Below, one piece after another: positions 7,692 to 16,598 of a stretch of DNA of 64,000 nt. The DNA comes from Microlunatus speluncae (lineage in GTDB: Bacteria > Actinomycetota > Actinomycetes > Propionibacteriales > Propionibacteriaceae). The position numbers were made by a program, and so were the translations under genes. Under the pieces are notes generated by a model. It was not told where the DNA came from, ran no database searches, and was given only the letters and a program-made list of their open reading frames with translations. Each line of letters opens with the position of its first letter. The stretch's first letter is position 1. The stretch covers positions 248,001 through 312,000 of the forward strand of contig NZ_VKCZ01000014.1 of the NCBI RefSeq assembly GCF_009299835.1, written 5' to 3'.

Positions 7692-8702
7692 ATGAAGACG
7701 CTCGCACTGGTGGAAAGCCCGACCCAGCTCTTGAACGTGCTGGAGTGGGCGCACCGGCACGACGTACAGCGGGACGACCTGACCACGGTGGTGTTGGCGC
7801 CGCGCCCGGAGCAGTCTCGGCTGCAGCTGCGCCGGATGACCGAGATCGCCCGCAACCTGCGGCAGGTCGTCCGGTGGCACGAGCCGCGGCTGGGGGCGGC
7901 GTCGACCGCGCGGACCGTACGGGCGATGGCCGGCGAGCTGATCGGGATCGACCGGCTCGTCGTCGGCGATCCGTTCTCCGGCGTCATCCAGGTCGTCCTC
8001 GGCGTCACCCGGGTGCCGGAGGTCGTGATCGTCGACGACGGCACCGCCACGATGGAGTTCGCCCGGTTGTGGGCCAGCGGCGAAGAACTCGTCCGCTGGC
8101 ACACCACCCGGACCTCGCCGCACCGGCGGCAGATCGCGTCCCTGGCCCGACGCCGTATGACGGCCGCGACCGGGAGCAAGATCAGCCTGTTCAGCTGTCT
8201 GCCGCTGGAGGTCGACCTGCCGGTGGTTCGCAACGATTTCGGTTGGGTCCGCAGCCAGTACGGCCAGCCGACGGTCAAGATCACCGGCGACCTGGTCGGC
8301 ACCTCACTCGTCGAGACCGGGGTGGTCGACGAGGAGGCGTACCTGCGCGGCGTCGGCACCCTGGCCACCCGCTATCGGGTCGACCGTTACTTCGCCCACC
8401 GCAAGGAGGAGCCGGCGAAGCTGGCCCGGATCTCCGCCCTCGGGCTGGAGGTGCTCCGGCCCGAGCTGCCGATCGAACTGGCCGCCCGGATGGGCCCGGT
8501 CGGCCGCTATGTGGTCAGCTTCCCGTCCACGGTCGTGCACACCCTGCCGACCGTGCTCTCCGACACCGCGGCCGAGCTGGTCGTCTGCGACATCGCCCAG
8601 GACTGGTTCACCGCCGAGGCCGCCGCCACCTCCGGCAGCTTCCTCTCCCACGTCTCCACCACGGCCCGCCGCGACCACGGCCTCGCCGCCACCGCCTGCT
8701 GA
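7692..8702 (+). CDS. Putative GT-B glycosyltransferase next to neuB
   Basis: The 336-residue protein is not firmly recognised. It begins MKTLALVESPTQLLNV, the pattern SPxQLLNxxE of GT52/polysialyltransferase-like proteins that start with a Rossmann strand and a short helix. A D/E-D/E-G motif is present as VDDG (115-117), YFAHRKEE occupies the place of the HP motif, and SFPSTVVHTL fits the serine motif. It follows neuB by 32 bases with a GTAAGGAAGG ribosome binding site, so it is probably co-transcribed. The likely role is transfer of the NeuB-derived sugar; this is inference. It ends just before a 58-bp palindrome. Confidence 0.6.
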   Translation: MKTLALVESPTQLLNVLEWAHRHDVQRDDLTTVVLAPRPEQSRLQLRRMTEIARNLRQVVRWHEPRLGAASTARTVRAMAGELIGIDRLVVGDPFSGVIQVVLGVTRVPEVVIVDDGTATMEFARLWASGEELVRWHTTRTSPHRRQIASLARRRMTAATGSKISLFSCLPLEVDLPVVRNDFGWVRSQYGQPTVKITGDLVGTSLVETGVVDEEAYLRGVGTLATRYRVDRYFAHRKEEPAKLARISALGLEVLRPELPIELAARMGPVGRYVVSFPSTVVHTLPTVLSDTAAELVVCDIAQDWFTAEAAATSGSFLSHVSTTARRDHGLAATAC

Positions 8703-8724
8703 GAGCCGGTTATCCACACCCTCA

Positions 8725-8782
8725 CGCCGAGTTGTCAGAACTGAGTTGTGCCATAGCGCAACTCACTTCTGACAACTCGGCG
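8725..8782. repeat. 58-bp palindromic repeat, subtype A, copy 1
   Basis: Two 24-base arms beginning CGCCGAGTTGTCAGA with one mismatch enclose a 10-base loop (TGCCATAGCG). It lies after the third glycosyltransferase and before a small hypothetical gene. Copies of the same subtype are at 18456 and 47466. Confidence 0.9.
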
Positions 8783-8840
8783 AAAACTTGGGCGGCCCGC
8801 AGAATTTGCGTGGGCGCAGTTTGTGCGGCATGCTGGGGGC

Positions 8841-9218
8841 ATGTCCGATGACACCACGGTCGATGACGTACGGCGAGCGCTCGATGCGGCCGACGGCACG
8901 ACGCCGGAGGAGGCGCTGCCGCATCTGCGGGAGGCCGCCGAACGGCTGACCGAGCTGATCGACGCGGCCTTGGCCGACGCCGTGCTCAGCGGCGGCGCGA
9001 GCCTTCGCTCGGCCGGCGTGCAGGCCGGCCTGTCCGAGAACGCGGTCGGGCCTCGGCTGGCCCGGACCCGGCAGCTCGGCGCGTACGCCGACGACCGGGG
9101 CCGGGTCACCGCGGCCGGGGTGGAACGGGCGAAGTACGACCGGGAGTCGGGCACACCACGCCCGGCACCGGAGCGGGCGGCGCCGATGCGGTTCAAGCCG
9201 CGCCGGCCCACCGGCTGA
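8841..9218 (+). CDS. Small hypothetical protein with HTH-like segment
   Basis: The 125-residue protein is not recognised. The ATG at 8841 is preferred over one 18 bases upstream because MSDDTTVDD starts an acidic N terminus typical of cytosolic proteins. Residues about 20-50 form amphipathic helices (LPHLREAAERLTELIDAALADAV) and residues 53-80 (SLRSAGVQAGLSENAVGPRLAR) read like a helix-turn-helix. The C terminus is basic and proline-rich. A small DNA-binding protein is possible. It precedes the VWA gene by 24 bases and may form an operon with it. Confidence 0.55.
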   Translation: MSDDTTVDDVRRALDAADGTTPEEALPHLREAAERLTELIDAALADAVLSGGASLRSAGVQAGLSENAVGPRLARTRQLGAYADDRGRVTAAGVERAKYDRESGTPRPAPERAAPMRFKPRRPTG

Positions 9219-9242
9219 GTCCAAGGAGGGAAGGGAGACCCT

Positions 9243-9884
9243 ATGACCGACCAGTTGCTCACCCAGATCTACGTATTGCTGGATCGCAGCGGCTCGATGC
9301 AGTCGATCAAGAGTGACATCGAGGGCGGCTTCGCCGCCTTCATCGAGGAACAGCGGGCCATCGAGGGCGACTGCCGCGTCACCCTGGCCCGGTTCGACGA
9401 CCACTACGAGGAGGTCTACGCCGACGTCGCCGTCGCCGAGGTCCCGCCGCTCAGCCTGGAGCCGCGCGGCAGCACCGCCCTGCTCGACTCGATGGGCCGG
9501 CTGATCACCGACGCCGGCCAGCGGCTGGCCGCGCTGCCCGAGGAGCGGCGGCCCGGCACGGTCGTCGTCGCGATCATGACCGACGGCCTGGAGAACGCCA
9601 GCCGGGAGTGGACCCGGGAGGCGATCAAGTCCCTGGTCGAGCAGCAGACCAACGCGTACCGCTGGCAGTTCCTCTACATGGGCGCCGACCAGGACGCGAT
9701 CGAGGTCGGGGCGTCGATCGGTGTCGCCCGTGACTACGCGGTCACCTACGGGCGCGGCAAGAGCGCCGAGGCGATGCGCGCCAACGGGGCCAAGATCTCG
9801 GCCCTGCGCACCGCCCGACTGGCCGACCCGGCAGCCGCGATGCCCGCCTTCACCGCCGAGGAGCGCGACGAACTGGCCGACTGA
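9243..9884 (+). CDS. VWA domain protein
   Basis: The protein has 213 residues and is almost entirely one von Willebrand A domain. The metal-ion-dependent adhesion site is intact: DRSGSM (14-19), the threonine in RGSTALLDS, and MTDGLEN. There is no signal peptide or membrane span, so it is cytosolic, unlike adhesins. Close relatives are stand-alone VWA proteins of unknown function sometimes linked to stress or chaperone systems. It has a strong ribosome binding site, AAGGAGGGAAGGG. The preceding small hypothetical gene is its only likely operon partner; a hairpin follows its stop. Confidence 0.75.
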   Translation: MTDQLLTQIYVLLDRSGSMQSIKSDIEGGFAAFIEEQRAIEGDCRVTLARFDDHYEEVYADVAVAEVPPLSLEPRGSTALLDSMGRLITDAGQRLAALPEERRPGTVVVAIMTDGLENASREWTREAIKSLVEQQTNAYRWQFLYMGADQDAIEVGASIGVARDYAVTYGRGKSAEAMRANGAKISALRTARLADPAAAMPAFTAEERDELAD

Positions 9885-9896
9885 CCGAACGAAAGC

Positions 9897-9959
9897 CCGA
9901 CTTGTCGTGGCTGGGTGTTCTGGGCGATGACCGCCCAGCGCCCAGCCGCTACAAGTCGG
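9897..9959. terminator. 63-bp hairpin after VWA gene, related to the 58-bp palindromes
   Basis: CCGACTTGT (9897-9905) pairs with ACAAGTCGG (9951-9959), and GGCTGGG plus TGGGCG inside pair with CGCCCA and CCCAGCC. The outer ends match the CCGAGTTGT ends of the 58-bp palindrome family. It sits 13 bases after the VWA stop, where a terminator is expected. Confidence 0.65.
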
Positions 9960-10032
9960 TCGGTCGGGAGGTCTCGGTTTATGCTGCTGGTTCAGGTGGG
10001 ACGGGGTGGGCGAGCGGATTCGCCCGAGCGGA

Positions 10033-10038
10033 TAGGGT
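10033..10038 (+). promoter_or_regulatory. Leaderless promoter of priA (TAGGGT)
   Basis: TAGGGT ends exactly 7 bases before the GTG at 10046, where the conserved PriA N terminus begins. It supports that start over a longer frame from 9902 that would run through a hairpin. Confidence 0.65.
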
Positions 10039-10045
10039 CTGGCGC

Positions 10046-10816
10046 GTGGATTCATTGGTGTTGCTGCCGGCTGTCGACGTGGCCGGAGGCCAGGCCGTGC
10101 AGTTGGTGCAGGGCAAGGCCGGTACCGAGAAACGGTTCGGCGAGCCCGCGGCGGCGGCCCGGCGGTGGGCCGAGGACGGCGCCGAATGGATCCACCTGGT
10201 CGACCTGGACGCGGCGTTCGGCCGCGGCGACAACGCGGCCCTGATCGCCGGTGTGATCGCCGGCCTGAGCGGCGATCACCCGGAGCTGAAGGTCGAGCTG
10301 TCGGGCGGGATCCGTGACGACGCGAGCCTCGACCGGGCCCTGTCCACCGGCTGCGCGCGGGTCAACATCGGCACCGCGGCGCTGGAGCGGCCCGACTGGT
10401 GCGACGAGATCATCGCCGCCCACGGCGAGCAGATCGCCATCGGCCTGGATGTCCGCGGCACCCGGCTGGCCGCGCGCGGCTGGACCGAGGAGGGCGGCGA
10501 GCTCTATCCGACGCTGGACCGGCTCAACGCCGCCGGCTGCGCCCGCTTCGTCGTCACCGACGTCGCCTCGGACGGCATGCTGGCCGGGCCCAACCTGGAG
10601 CTGCTGCGTGACGTCTGCTCGCGTACCGACGCCGCGGTGATCGCCAGCGGCGGCGTCTCCAGCCTGGACGACATCGCCGCACTGACCACGCTGGTGCCGG
10701 ACGGCGTCGAAGGCGCGATCATCGGCACCGCGTTGTACGTCGGCAACCTGACCCTGCCCGAGGCCTTACGGGTCGCCGCCGGTGTTGCGCCGGCACCGAG
10801 CGGGACCGGATCATGA
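10046..10816 (+). CDS. priA: Phosphoribosyl isomerase A (HisA/TrpF)
   Basis: PriA isomerises ProFAR in histidine synthesis and, in actinobacteria that lack trpF, phosphoribosyl anthranilate in tryptophan synthesis. The 256-residue TIM barrel has [10 protein letters not shown] with the catalytic aspartate at D11, [15 protein letters not shown], a phosphate-binding ELSGGIRDD, the second aspartate in [10 protein letters not shown], and IASGGVSS plus GAIIGTALY near the end. The gene is leaderless with a GTG start. It is not in a his operon here; it is coupled by an ATGA overlap to a fatty acyl-CoA reductase-like gene, an unusual partner. Whether it serves both pathways cannot be told from sequence. 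Confidence 0.9.
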   Translation: MDSLVLLPAVDVAGGQAVQLVQGKAGTEKRFGEPAAAARRWAEDGAEWIHLVDLDAAFGRGDNAALIAGVIAGLSGDHPELKVELSGGIRDDASLDRALSTGCARVNIGTAALERPDWCDEIIAAHGEQIAIGLDVRGTRLAARGWTEEGGELYPTLDRLNAAGCARFVVTDVASDGMLAGPNLELLRDVCSRTDAAVIASGGVSSLDDIAALTTLVPDGVEGAIIGTALYVGNLTLPEALRVAAGVAPAPSGTGS

Positions 10817-13209
10817 CCCTGGCCCCCGAAGCCGCCACGGGTTCCGCCGGGAACACCGCGACGGCCCGATCACCGCTGGCTGATTCACCGCTGGGAGATT
10901 CACCGCTGGCGGGGGCCCGGCTGCGGGAGCGGCTGGCCGGGATGACGGTGCTGGTCACCGGCGTGACCGGCTTCATCGGCGAGCAACTGCTGTGGAAGAT
11001 CCTGACCGAGCTGCCCGACACCCGGGCCGCGGTGCTGGTCCGGCGGAAGCGTTCGGCCTCCGGCCGGGAGCGGATGATCACGCTGCTGAAGAAGAAGATC
11101 TTCAGCGACCTGCGCGACGCGGCCGGCGGCGTCGAGGAACTGCTGGACGCCCGGATCGACGTGGTGGAAGGCGATCTGCCGAATGTCCCGGAGCTGCCGC
11201 GCGGCATCGACGTGATCATCCACTCGGCCGGTGACGTGTCCTTCGACCCGCCGATCGACCAGGCGTTCACCACCAACGTGGTCGGCACCACCGCGCTGAT
11301 CGGCCGGCTGATCGAGGCCAACTCCGACGAGCACGGCACGCTGATCAAGGTGCCGCACTACGTGCACATCTCCACCGCCTACACCGCCGGCCGGCGGCGC
11401 GGTGTGATCCCGGAGGCGCCGCACGAGCACGACATCGACTACCGGGCCGAGACCGAGGCCGGCTTGCGCATGCGGGACCTGATCGAGGCCGAGTCGCGGA
11501 CCTCGGACCGGCTGACCAAGCTGCGCAAGGAGGCCGAACGGGAGCACCGCGCGGCCGGCTTCCTGACCACGGCGGCCGACACCGAGCGGCGACGCAAGGA
11601 GTGGGTCACCGCCGAGCTGGTCAAGGCCGGCACCGAACGGGCCCGCTCGCTCGGCTGGACCGACGTCTACACGTTCACCAAGGCGCTCGGCGAGCGGGCG
11701 GTCGCCGACCGGGGCGCGGGCATCCGGGTCTCGATGGTCCGGCCGTCGATCGTCGAGTCCAGCTGGCGGCACCCCTACCCGGGCTGGATCGAGGGCTTCA
11801 AGATGGCCGAGCCGCTGATCCTGGCGTACGGCCGCGGCGAGCTGCCCGAGTTCCCGGCCTCGCCCGACTCGGTCGTCGACATTGTGCCCTGTGATCATGT
11901 GGTGAACGCGATCATCGCCGTCGCCGCGACCGAGCCCGAGGTGGGGGAGCCGGAGTATTTCCACGTCTCCTCGGGGGCCCGGAATCCCATCACCTTCAAG
12001 GATCTGTACGGCCACATCCGCTCCTACTTCACCGCGCACCCGTTCGTCGGCGGCGCCCGCGGCGCGGCCCACCTGCCGCAGTGGAAGTTCCCCGGAGCGG
12101 CGTCGGTGGAGCGACTGCTGTCCACCTCGGAACGGGCGCACAAGCTCGCCGACCGGGTGCTGTCGATGGCGCCGCGCTCCAACCGGACCCGGACCATGGC
12201 CAAGGGCCTGGACCGGACCCGGGGCCGGCTGGACTTCCTGCGCAAATACCTGTCGCTCTACAACGAGTACGCCCAGTCCGAGCTGCATTTCGTCGACGCC
12301 AACACCCTGGCGCTGCACCGGTCATTGCATCCCGACGATGTGGACGGCTTCGCCTTCGACACGGGCGCCTACGACTGGACCACGTACATCGAAGAGGTGC
12401 ACTGCCCGTCGATCACCGCGCCGGTGCGCCGGATGGACGCGTTGCGCCGCAAGCGCGGCAACCGGGCGACGACGATGCGCGACCTGAGCCGGGACACCGC
12501 CGGGTCGAGCGCGCTGGCCGTGTTCGACCTGGACGGCACGATCATGTCGACCAACGTGATCGAGCAGTATCTGTGGACCCGGCTGCCCGAACTGTCCCGG
12601 GCCCGCCAGCTGACCGAGGTGGGTCAGGTGTTGCGCCGGCTGCCGGCCTACCTGCGCACCGAACGCCGCGACCGGGGCAGCTTCCTGCGCGCGGTCTACC
12701 GGCGTTACGCCGGCGCCGACCTCGAGGCGCTCGAGCAGCACATCGACACCGTGCTGGCGCCGCACATCCTGAGCCGGTTGTCGCCCGAGGCGGTCCGCCG
12801 GGTCCGGGCGCACCGCGACGCCGGCCACAAGACGATCTTGATCACCGGGGTGGTGGCGCCGCTGACCCGGCCGCTGCGGCCGCTGTTCGACGAGATCGTC
12901 GCGGCCGAGTTGGCCACCGACGACGCCGGTCGGTGCACCGGCTTCCTGACCGGCCCGCCGCTGGTCGGGGAGTCGCGGCCGGCCTGGTTGCGGCATCACG
13001 CCGACACCCACGGCATCGATCTGACCAGGAGTTACGCCTACGCCGACTCGCACTCCGACCTGCCGATGCTGAGCGCGGTCGGCAACGCGGTCGCGGTGAC
13101 GCCGGACATCGCGTTGATGCGAGCGGCTGCGGCGAACCAGTGGTCGGTGGTGGAATGGAAGATCAGGCCCGACATGCCCCGCTGGTTGCTGCCTGGGGGA
13201 GACCAGTGA
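10813..13209 (+). CDS. Fatty acyl-CoA reductase-like SDR fused to HAD-IB hydrolase
   Basis: The 798-residue protein has two enzymes. Residues about 44-400 are a NAD_binding_4 (male-sterility/FAR) reductase: GVTGFIG (50-56) and the catalytic Y286xxxK290, expected to reduce acyl-CoA or another acyl thioester to aldehyde or alcohol with NADPH. Residues about 565-790 form a HAD-IB phosphatase with FDLDGT (D572, D574) and [10 protein letters not shown]. The N terminus carries a short repeat ([15 protein letters not shown]). It overlaps priA by ATGA and is followed by a LarA-like and a PlsC-like gene, so it probably makes or modifies an unusual lipid. The substrate and the role of the phosphatase half are unknown. 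Confidence 0.8.
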   Translation: MTLAPEAATGSAGNTATARSPLADSPLGDSPLAGARLRERLAGMTVLVTGVTGFIGEQLLWKILTELPDTRAAVLVRRKRSASGRERMITLLKKKIFSDLRDAAGGVEELLDARIDVVEGDLPNVPELPRGIDVIIHSAGDVSFDPPIDQAFTTNVVGTTALIGRLIEANSDEHGTLIKVPHYVHISTAYTAGRRRGVIPEAPHEHDIDYRAETEAGLRMRDLIEAESRTSDRLTKLRKEAEREHRAAGFLTTAADTERRRKEWVTAELVKAGTERARSLGWTDVYTFTKALGERAVADRGAGIRVSMVRPSIVESSWRHPYPGWIEGFKMAEPLILAYGRGELPEFPASPDSVVDIVPCDHVVNAIIAVAATEPEVGEPEYFHVSSGARNPITFKDLYGHIRSYFTAHPFVGGARGAAHLPQWKFPGAASVERLLSTSERAHKLADRVLSMAPRSNRTRTMAKGLDRTRGRLDFLRKYLSLYNEYAQSELHFVDANTLALHRSLHPDDVDGFAFDTGAYDWTTYIEEVHCPSITAPVRRMDALRRKRGNRATTMRDLSRDTAGSSALAVFDLDGTIMSTNVIEQYLWTRLPELSRARQLTEVGQVLRRLPAYLRTERRDRGSFLRAVYRRYAGADLEALEQHIDTVLAPHILSRLSPEAVRRVRAHRDAGHKTILITGVVAPLTRPLRPLFDEIVAAELATDDAGRCTGFLTGPPLVGESRPAWLRHHADTHGIDLTRSYAYADSHSDLPMLSAVGNAVAVTPDIALMRAAAANQWSVVEWKIRPDMPRWLLPGGDQ

Positions 13210-13217
13210 GGACCGCC

Positions 13218-13256
13218 ATGAGCCCAGTGACCATGATCAACAGGGGAGACCAGTAG
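13218..13256 (+). CDS. Possible 12-codon leader ORF before LarA-like gene
   Basis: ATG at 13218 opens a frame of 12 residues (MSPVTMINRGDQ) whose TAG directly abuts the ATG at 13257. Its end repeats the end of the upstream reductase gene (GGGGAGACCAGT occurs twice, 48 bases apart). It could couple translation or may only be a local duplication. Confidence 0.25.
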   Translation: MSPVTMINRGDQ

Positions 13257-14807
13257 ATGGCCCGGCCCGGCTTCGTACTCGAGGTCGACGAGCGCACCCC
13301 GCCGCTCGTCGTCCACTCCGGCGACGCTGTCGTACGGCAACTGTTCCCGCTCGGCGCGAAGGTGATCTATCCGCCGGACCCGCTGCCGACCCTGGCCGAC
13401 GTGCGGGGCGAGATCGGCCGGGCCCTGGACCGGCCGCTCGGCGCCGAACCGCTGGCCGCGCGGCTGCGGCCGGACAGCATGATCACCATCCTGGTGGAGG
13501 ATCTCAGCGTCCCGGTGCCGTCGATGCCCGCCCCGGATGTCCGTGGCGTGATCATCGAAGAGGTGCTGAGCCGGGCTGCCGACGCCGGTGTCGATGACGT
13601 CCAGGTGATCGCGGCCACCGGGCTGCGCCGCCGGTTGACCGGGGCCGAGCTGCGCCGGCTGGTCGGAGAGCGGGTCTACCGGTCGTTCAGCGCCGACGGG
13701 CTGCTGCGCAACCATGACGCCGAGGACGACGACCGGCTCACCGGCATCGGCGCGGTCTCCGACTCGACCGTGCGGGTGGACCGGCGGGTGATCGATTCCG
13801 ACGTGGTCGTGGTGGTCCGGATCGCCGGTCAGCCGGCCCCGGCCTTCGACGTGCCGGAGGGCAGCCTCGGTCACTGGCTGGCCGCCGGCGTCGGCTCGAC
13901 GGCGACGATCACCGGCCTGACCGGGCCCGACGGCGAGGCGATCGCCCGGCTGGTCGGCGGCGCGGTCGACGCGTTCGCGATCGACGCCGTGCTGGACAAC
14001 CGCACCTTCGGCGCGCCGGTCGAGTTCCTCGGCCGGCGGGAATGGGAGTGGGGGCTGCGGGACCAGGCGCGGGCCACGGTGCTGCGGCAGGGTCTGGCGT
14101 TGACCCCGTCGAAGCTGCGCCGCAGCCTGGTCAACAATCTGCCCGGCAGCTACGGGGTGGTCAGCGTGGTCGCGGGTGACCCGGCGCAGGTCGCCGATGC
14201 CGCCGCCGAGACCGTACGCAAGCAGCAGTTGGTCGAGGTCGAAGGCCAGGCCGACGTGGCCGTGGTCGGGGTGCCGCAGGCCGGTCCGTGCAGCGTCGGG
14301 TCGGTGACCAACCCGCTCCTTGCCGCCTGGTCCGGGCTGGTCGGCACGCTCGGCGCCGCCACCGGCAAGCCGGTCGTCCGCGACCGCGGCGCGGTGATCG
14401 TCTACCACCCGGCGCGGAGCGAGTTCTCGCCGCTGCACCACCCGTCCTATGTCGACTTCTTCGACGAGGTGCTGCCGTCCCCTTCGACAGGCTCAGGACA
14501 AGCGGCGGCGACAGCGGAGGCGTTCGCCAAGTTCGCCGACGACGAGTGGTATCGCCATCTGTACCGCACCGGGCACGCCTTCCACGGCGTGCATCCGTTC
14601 CTGGTCTGGGCCGAGGTGACGGCGGCGACGGCCCGGCTGTCCGACGTGGTCTGGGTCGGCGGCGACCGCGCGACCGTGGCCCGGATGGGCTTCCGGGCGG
14701 CGTCCAGCCTGGCCGACGCGTTGGAGATGACGGCCGCCTCGGTCGGCTCCGACCCGAAGATCAGCTATCTGCACAGCCCGCCCCGCGTGCTGGCGGAGGT
14801 CACGTGA
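13257..14807 (+). CDS. LarA-like (lactate racemase N-domain) protein lacking nickel-cofactor motif
   Basis: The 516-residue protein resembles the LarA/DUF2088 superfamily: ILVEDLSVPVPSM aligns with the DxTRPxP entry motif, VIAATGLRRRLTGAEL with the TGxHRxxT region, and LLRNHDAEDDD with the following histidine segment. Residues that bind the nickel-pincer cofactor in true LarA (the HxxAGxSGGRK stretch with its lysine) are not visible, and the TRP arginine and the TGxHR histidine are replaced. A racemase role is thus unlikely. A CTTCGACAGGCTCAGG repeat inserts PSPSTGSGQ at 407-415. The gene follows the acyl reductase with a GGGGAGA ribosome binding site and its TGA overlaps the acyltransferase GTG. 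Function unknown. Confidence 0.7.
   Translation: MARPGFVLEVDERTPPLVVHSGDAVVRQLFPLGAKVIYPPDPLPTLADVRGEIGRALDRPLGAEPLAARLRPDSMITILVEDLSVPVPSMPAPDVRGVIIEEVLSRAADAGVDDVQVIAATGLRRRLTGAELRRLVGERVYRSFSADGLLRNHDAEDDDRLTGIGAVSDSTVRVDRRVIDSDVVVVVRIAGQPAPAFDVPEGSLGHWLAAGVGSTATITGLTGPDGEAIARLVGGAVDAFAIDAVLDNRTFGAPVEFLGRREWEWGLRDQARATVLRQGLALTPSKLRRSLVNNLPGSYGVVSVVAGDPAQVADAAAETVRKQQLVEVEGQADVAVVGVPQAGPCSVGSVTNPLLAAWSGLVGTLGAATGKPVVRDRGAVIVYHPARSEFSPLHHPSYVDFFDEVLPSPSTGSGQAAATAEAFAKFADDEWYRHLYRTGHAFHGVHPFLVWAEVTAATARLSDVVWVGGDRATVARMGFRAASSLADALEMTAASVGSDPKISYLHSPPRVLAEVT
14479..14501. repeat. CTTCGACAGGCTCAGG repeat inside LarA-like gene
   Basis: The repeat core CCCTTCGACAGGCTCAGGA lies in frame in the LarA-like gene and encodes PSTGSGQ. 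The same element occurs as an inverted pair at 63411-63505. It is a dispersed palindromic unit common in GC-rich bacteria. Confidence 0.85.
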
Positions 14808-15442
14808 TCGCCGCCCGGCTGCAGGCCGGCTACCAGGCGCTGCTGCACCCCGCGGCCCGGGCGACCCTGGCGCTCGAGACGTACGGTGCCGCCGAGTTGC
14901 GCCGGCACACCGAGCCGCTGATCTTCCTGGTCGGCGACGGCCAGCGGGTCGACCGGTCGCTGGCGGTGAGCGGGCTGCCGCGAACGCTGCGCCGGCGCAC
15001 CGTGGCGGTGCCGGAGCTGCGGCAGGCCGAGCGCCTGCTCGGCCGCGGCTGGAACGTCGTGGTCTCCGGCGACGACCCGGCCGGGGTCGCGGCGGTCGCG
15101 GTCCGGCTCCGGGTGCCGATCATCCCGGTCGGCGTGCGGGGCACGGTCGCGGCGGTCGAACCGGGCCGGCTGTTGCCGCGGCCGGGACGGCCCCGGGTCG
15201 CGATCCGGTACGGACTCCCGCTGGAGCCCGCGATCGGCGAGACGCCCGCGGTGCTGGCCGTTCGGGCGGCGCAGGCGGTGCGCAGTCTGATCGCCGAGGA
15301 CTCCGCCACCTGGTGGGCGGTCCGCCGACATCGGGTGGACGAGGCCGCGACGGCACCGGGCGGCTGGCGCCGGACCTGGCAACAGACCGAACGACCCCTG
15401 ATCGGCGGGCGGCGAGCGCCCCGCAAAATCTGGCAACGATAG
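14804..15442 (+). CDS. PlsC-like lysophospholipid acyltransferase, divergent
   Basis: The 212-residue protein starts at a GTG overlapping the LarA-like stop (GTGA). It looks like a short, degenerate member of the PlsC/LPLAT family: a barrel of strands with IIPVGVRGT, GRPRVAIRYGLPLEP and a C-terminal tail. The NHxxxxD acyltransferase motif is not evident, so activity is doubtful. PlsC enzymes move acyl chains to lysophosphatidate at the inner membrane. Tight coupling to the reductase and LarA-like gene suggests a common lipid pathway. The end is basic (IGGRRAPRKIWQR). A non-catalytic role is possible. Confidence 0.55.
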   Translation: MIAARLQAGYQALLHPAARATLALETYGAAELRRHTEPLIFLVGDGQRVDRSLAVSGLPRTLRRRTVAVPELRQAERLLGRGWNVVVSGDDPAGVAAVAVRLRVPIIPVGVRGTVAAVEPGRLLPRPGRPRVAIRYGLPLEPAIGETPAVLAVRAAQAVRSLIAEDSATWWAVRRHRVDEAATAPGGWRRTWQQTERPLIGGRRAPRKIWQR

Positions 15443-15526
15443 CCCCCGCAGGACCCCGCGCAACCCGCGGGAGGAATCCGAAGGTGAGGCCCCAATGCCC
15501 AAGGGAACCGACCAGCAAGGAGCACT

Positions 15527-16588
15527 GTGGTAGACCAGCCGGCCAGCGACGGCCTGACCTGGCAACCGATTACCCAGGCGGATCTGGACGATCTGGGGGT
15601 GCTGCTGACCGCGATCGAGCACCTCGACGAGCCGAGCGAGCGGCACAACATGGACGCCCTGTCCGACGCCTTCGTCGGCCCGGACGCCGACCCTGGTGAG
15701 GACTCGTTGCTCGGCCGGGACGGCGGCGGCATGGCGGTCGCGTACGCCTGGAACCATCCGGCGACCACCGACCTCGACCCGCGCCGGGTCTATCTGACCG
15801 GCGGCGTCCACCCCGGCTGGCGGCGGCAGGGGATCGGCCGGCAGTTGCTCGGCTGGCAGCTCGACCGGGCCCGGGAGTGGTACGACGAGACCTACGCCGA
15901 GCTGGTCGGGCCGCTGCAACTGACCGCCTACGTCGACGAGAAGCTGGAGGAGCAGCAACGGCTCTACCGGGCCGCGGGCCTGGCCCCGGTCCGCTGGTTC
16001 GCCGACATGGGGCTGACCTTCGAACGGGAGGAAGACGGCTCGCCGCGGCTGCCACCGGCCGGGGAGGTGCCGGCCGGGATCCGGCTGGTCCCGTACAGCA
16101 AGAAGCTGTCCGAGGCGGTCCGGCTGGCGCACAACGACGCCTTCTCCGAGCACTGGGGTTCGAAGCCGGTCGCCCGCGGGCCGTGGGAGGACCAGCTGAG
16201 CCGGTCGGTTGCTCGGTCGAGCTGGTCCTGGGTCGCCTTGGACGCCGCGACCAGCGAGGTCGCCGGCTACGCGATGAACTCCGCCTACGAGCAGGACTGG
16301 GAGGCGCAGGGCTTCTCCGAGGGCTGGACCGAACGGCTCGGGGTCCGCCGCGCCTACCGTGGCCGGGGCATCGCCCGGGCCCTGCTCGCCGCGTCGATGG
16401 CCTCCTTCGCCGAGGCCGGTCTGGACGGGTCCGGGATCGGCGTCGACTCCGACACCCCGACCGGCTCGATCAATCTCTATCCCGAGCTCGGCTACGCGGC
16501 GACCAGCACGATCGTCATGTACGCCCGACTGGAGCAGCGCGACCCCGACTCGGCTGGGGAATCGGGGGAATCGGAGGACCGGCGCTAG
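15527..16588 (+). CDS. Tandem GNAT N-acetyltransferase (MshD-like layout)
   Basis: The 353-residue protein has two GNAT domains, as in mycothiol synthase MshD. The N-terminal acetyl-CoA loop is [17 protein letters not shown] (about 85-102); the C-terminal one is [17 protein letters not shown] (about 270-286), followed by [18 protein letters not shown], the xxNxxxxxxYxxxGF-type end. Only one domain is usually active. MshD acetylates Cys-GlcN-Ins; other tandem GNATs act on antibiotics or proteins, so the assignment stays at family level. The start is a GTG with AAGGAG four bases upstream. It is transcribed alone, ahead of yebC. Confidence 0.75.
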   Translation: MVDQPASDGLTWQPITQADLDDLGVLLTAIEHLDEPSERHNMDALSDAFVGPDADPGEDSLLGRDGGGMAVAYAWNHPATTDLDPRRVYLTGGVHPGWRRQGIGRQLLGWQLDRAREWYDETYAELVGPLQLTAYVDEKLEEQQRLYRAAGLAPVRWFADMGLTFEREEDGSPRLPPAGEVPAGIRLVPYSKKLSEAVRLAHNDAFSEHWGSKPVARGPWEDQLSRSVARSSWSWVALDAATSEVAGYAMNSAYEQDWEAQGFSEGWTERLGVRRAYRGRGIARALLAASMASFAEAGLDGSGIGVDSDTPTGSINLYPELGYAATSTIVMYARLEQRDPDSAGESGESEDRR

Positions 16589-16591
16589 GAT
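16586..16591 (+). promoter_or_regulatory. Leaderless promoter of yebC (TAGGAT)
   Basis: TAGGAT ends 7 bases before the ATG at 16599 and overlaps the stop codon of the GNAT gene. It fixes the yebC start. Confidence 0.65.
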
Positions 16592-16598
16592 CGGCGAC

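Noticed and set aside
8763..10055. 430-residue minus-strand frame running through a palindrome and the VWA gene
   Set aside because: The VWA gene on the plus strand has intact MIDAS residues and a strong ribosome binding site; the minus frame is shadow sequence.
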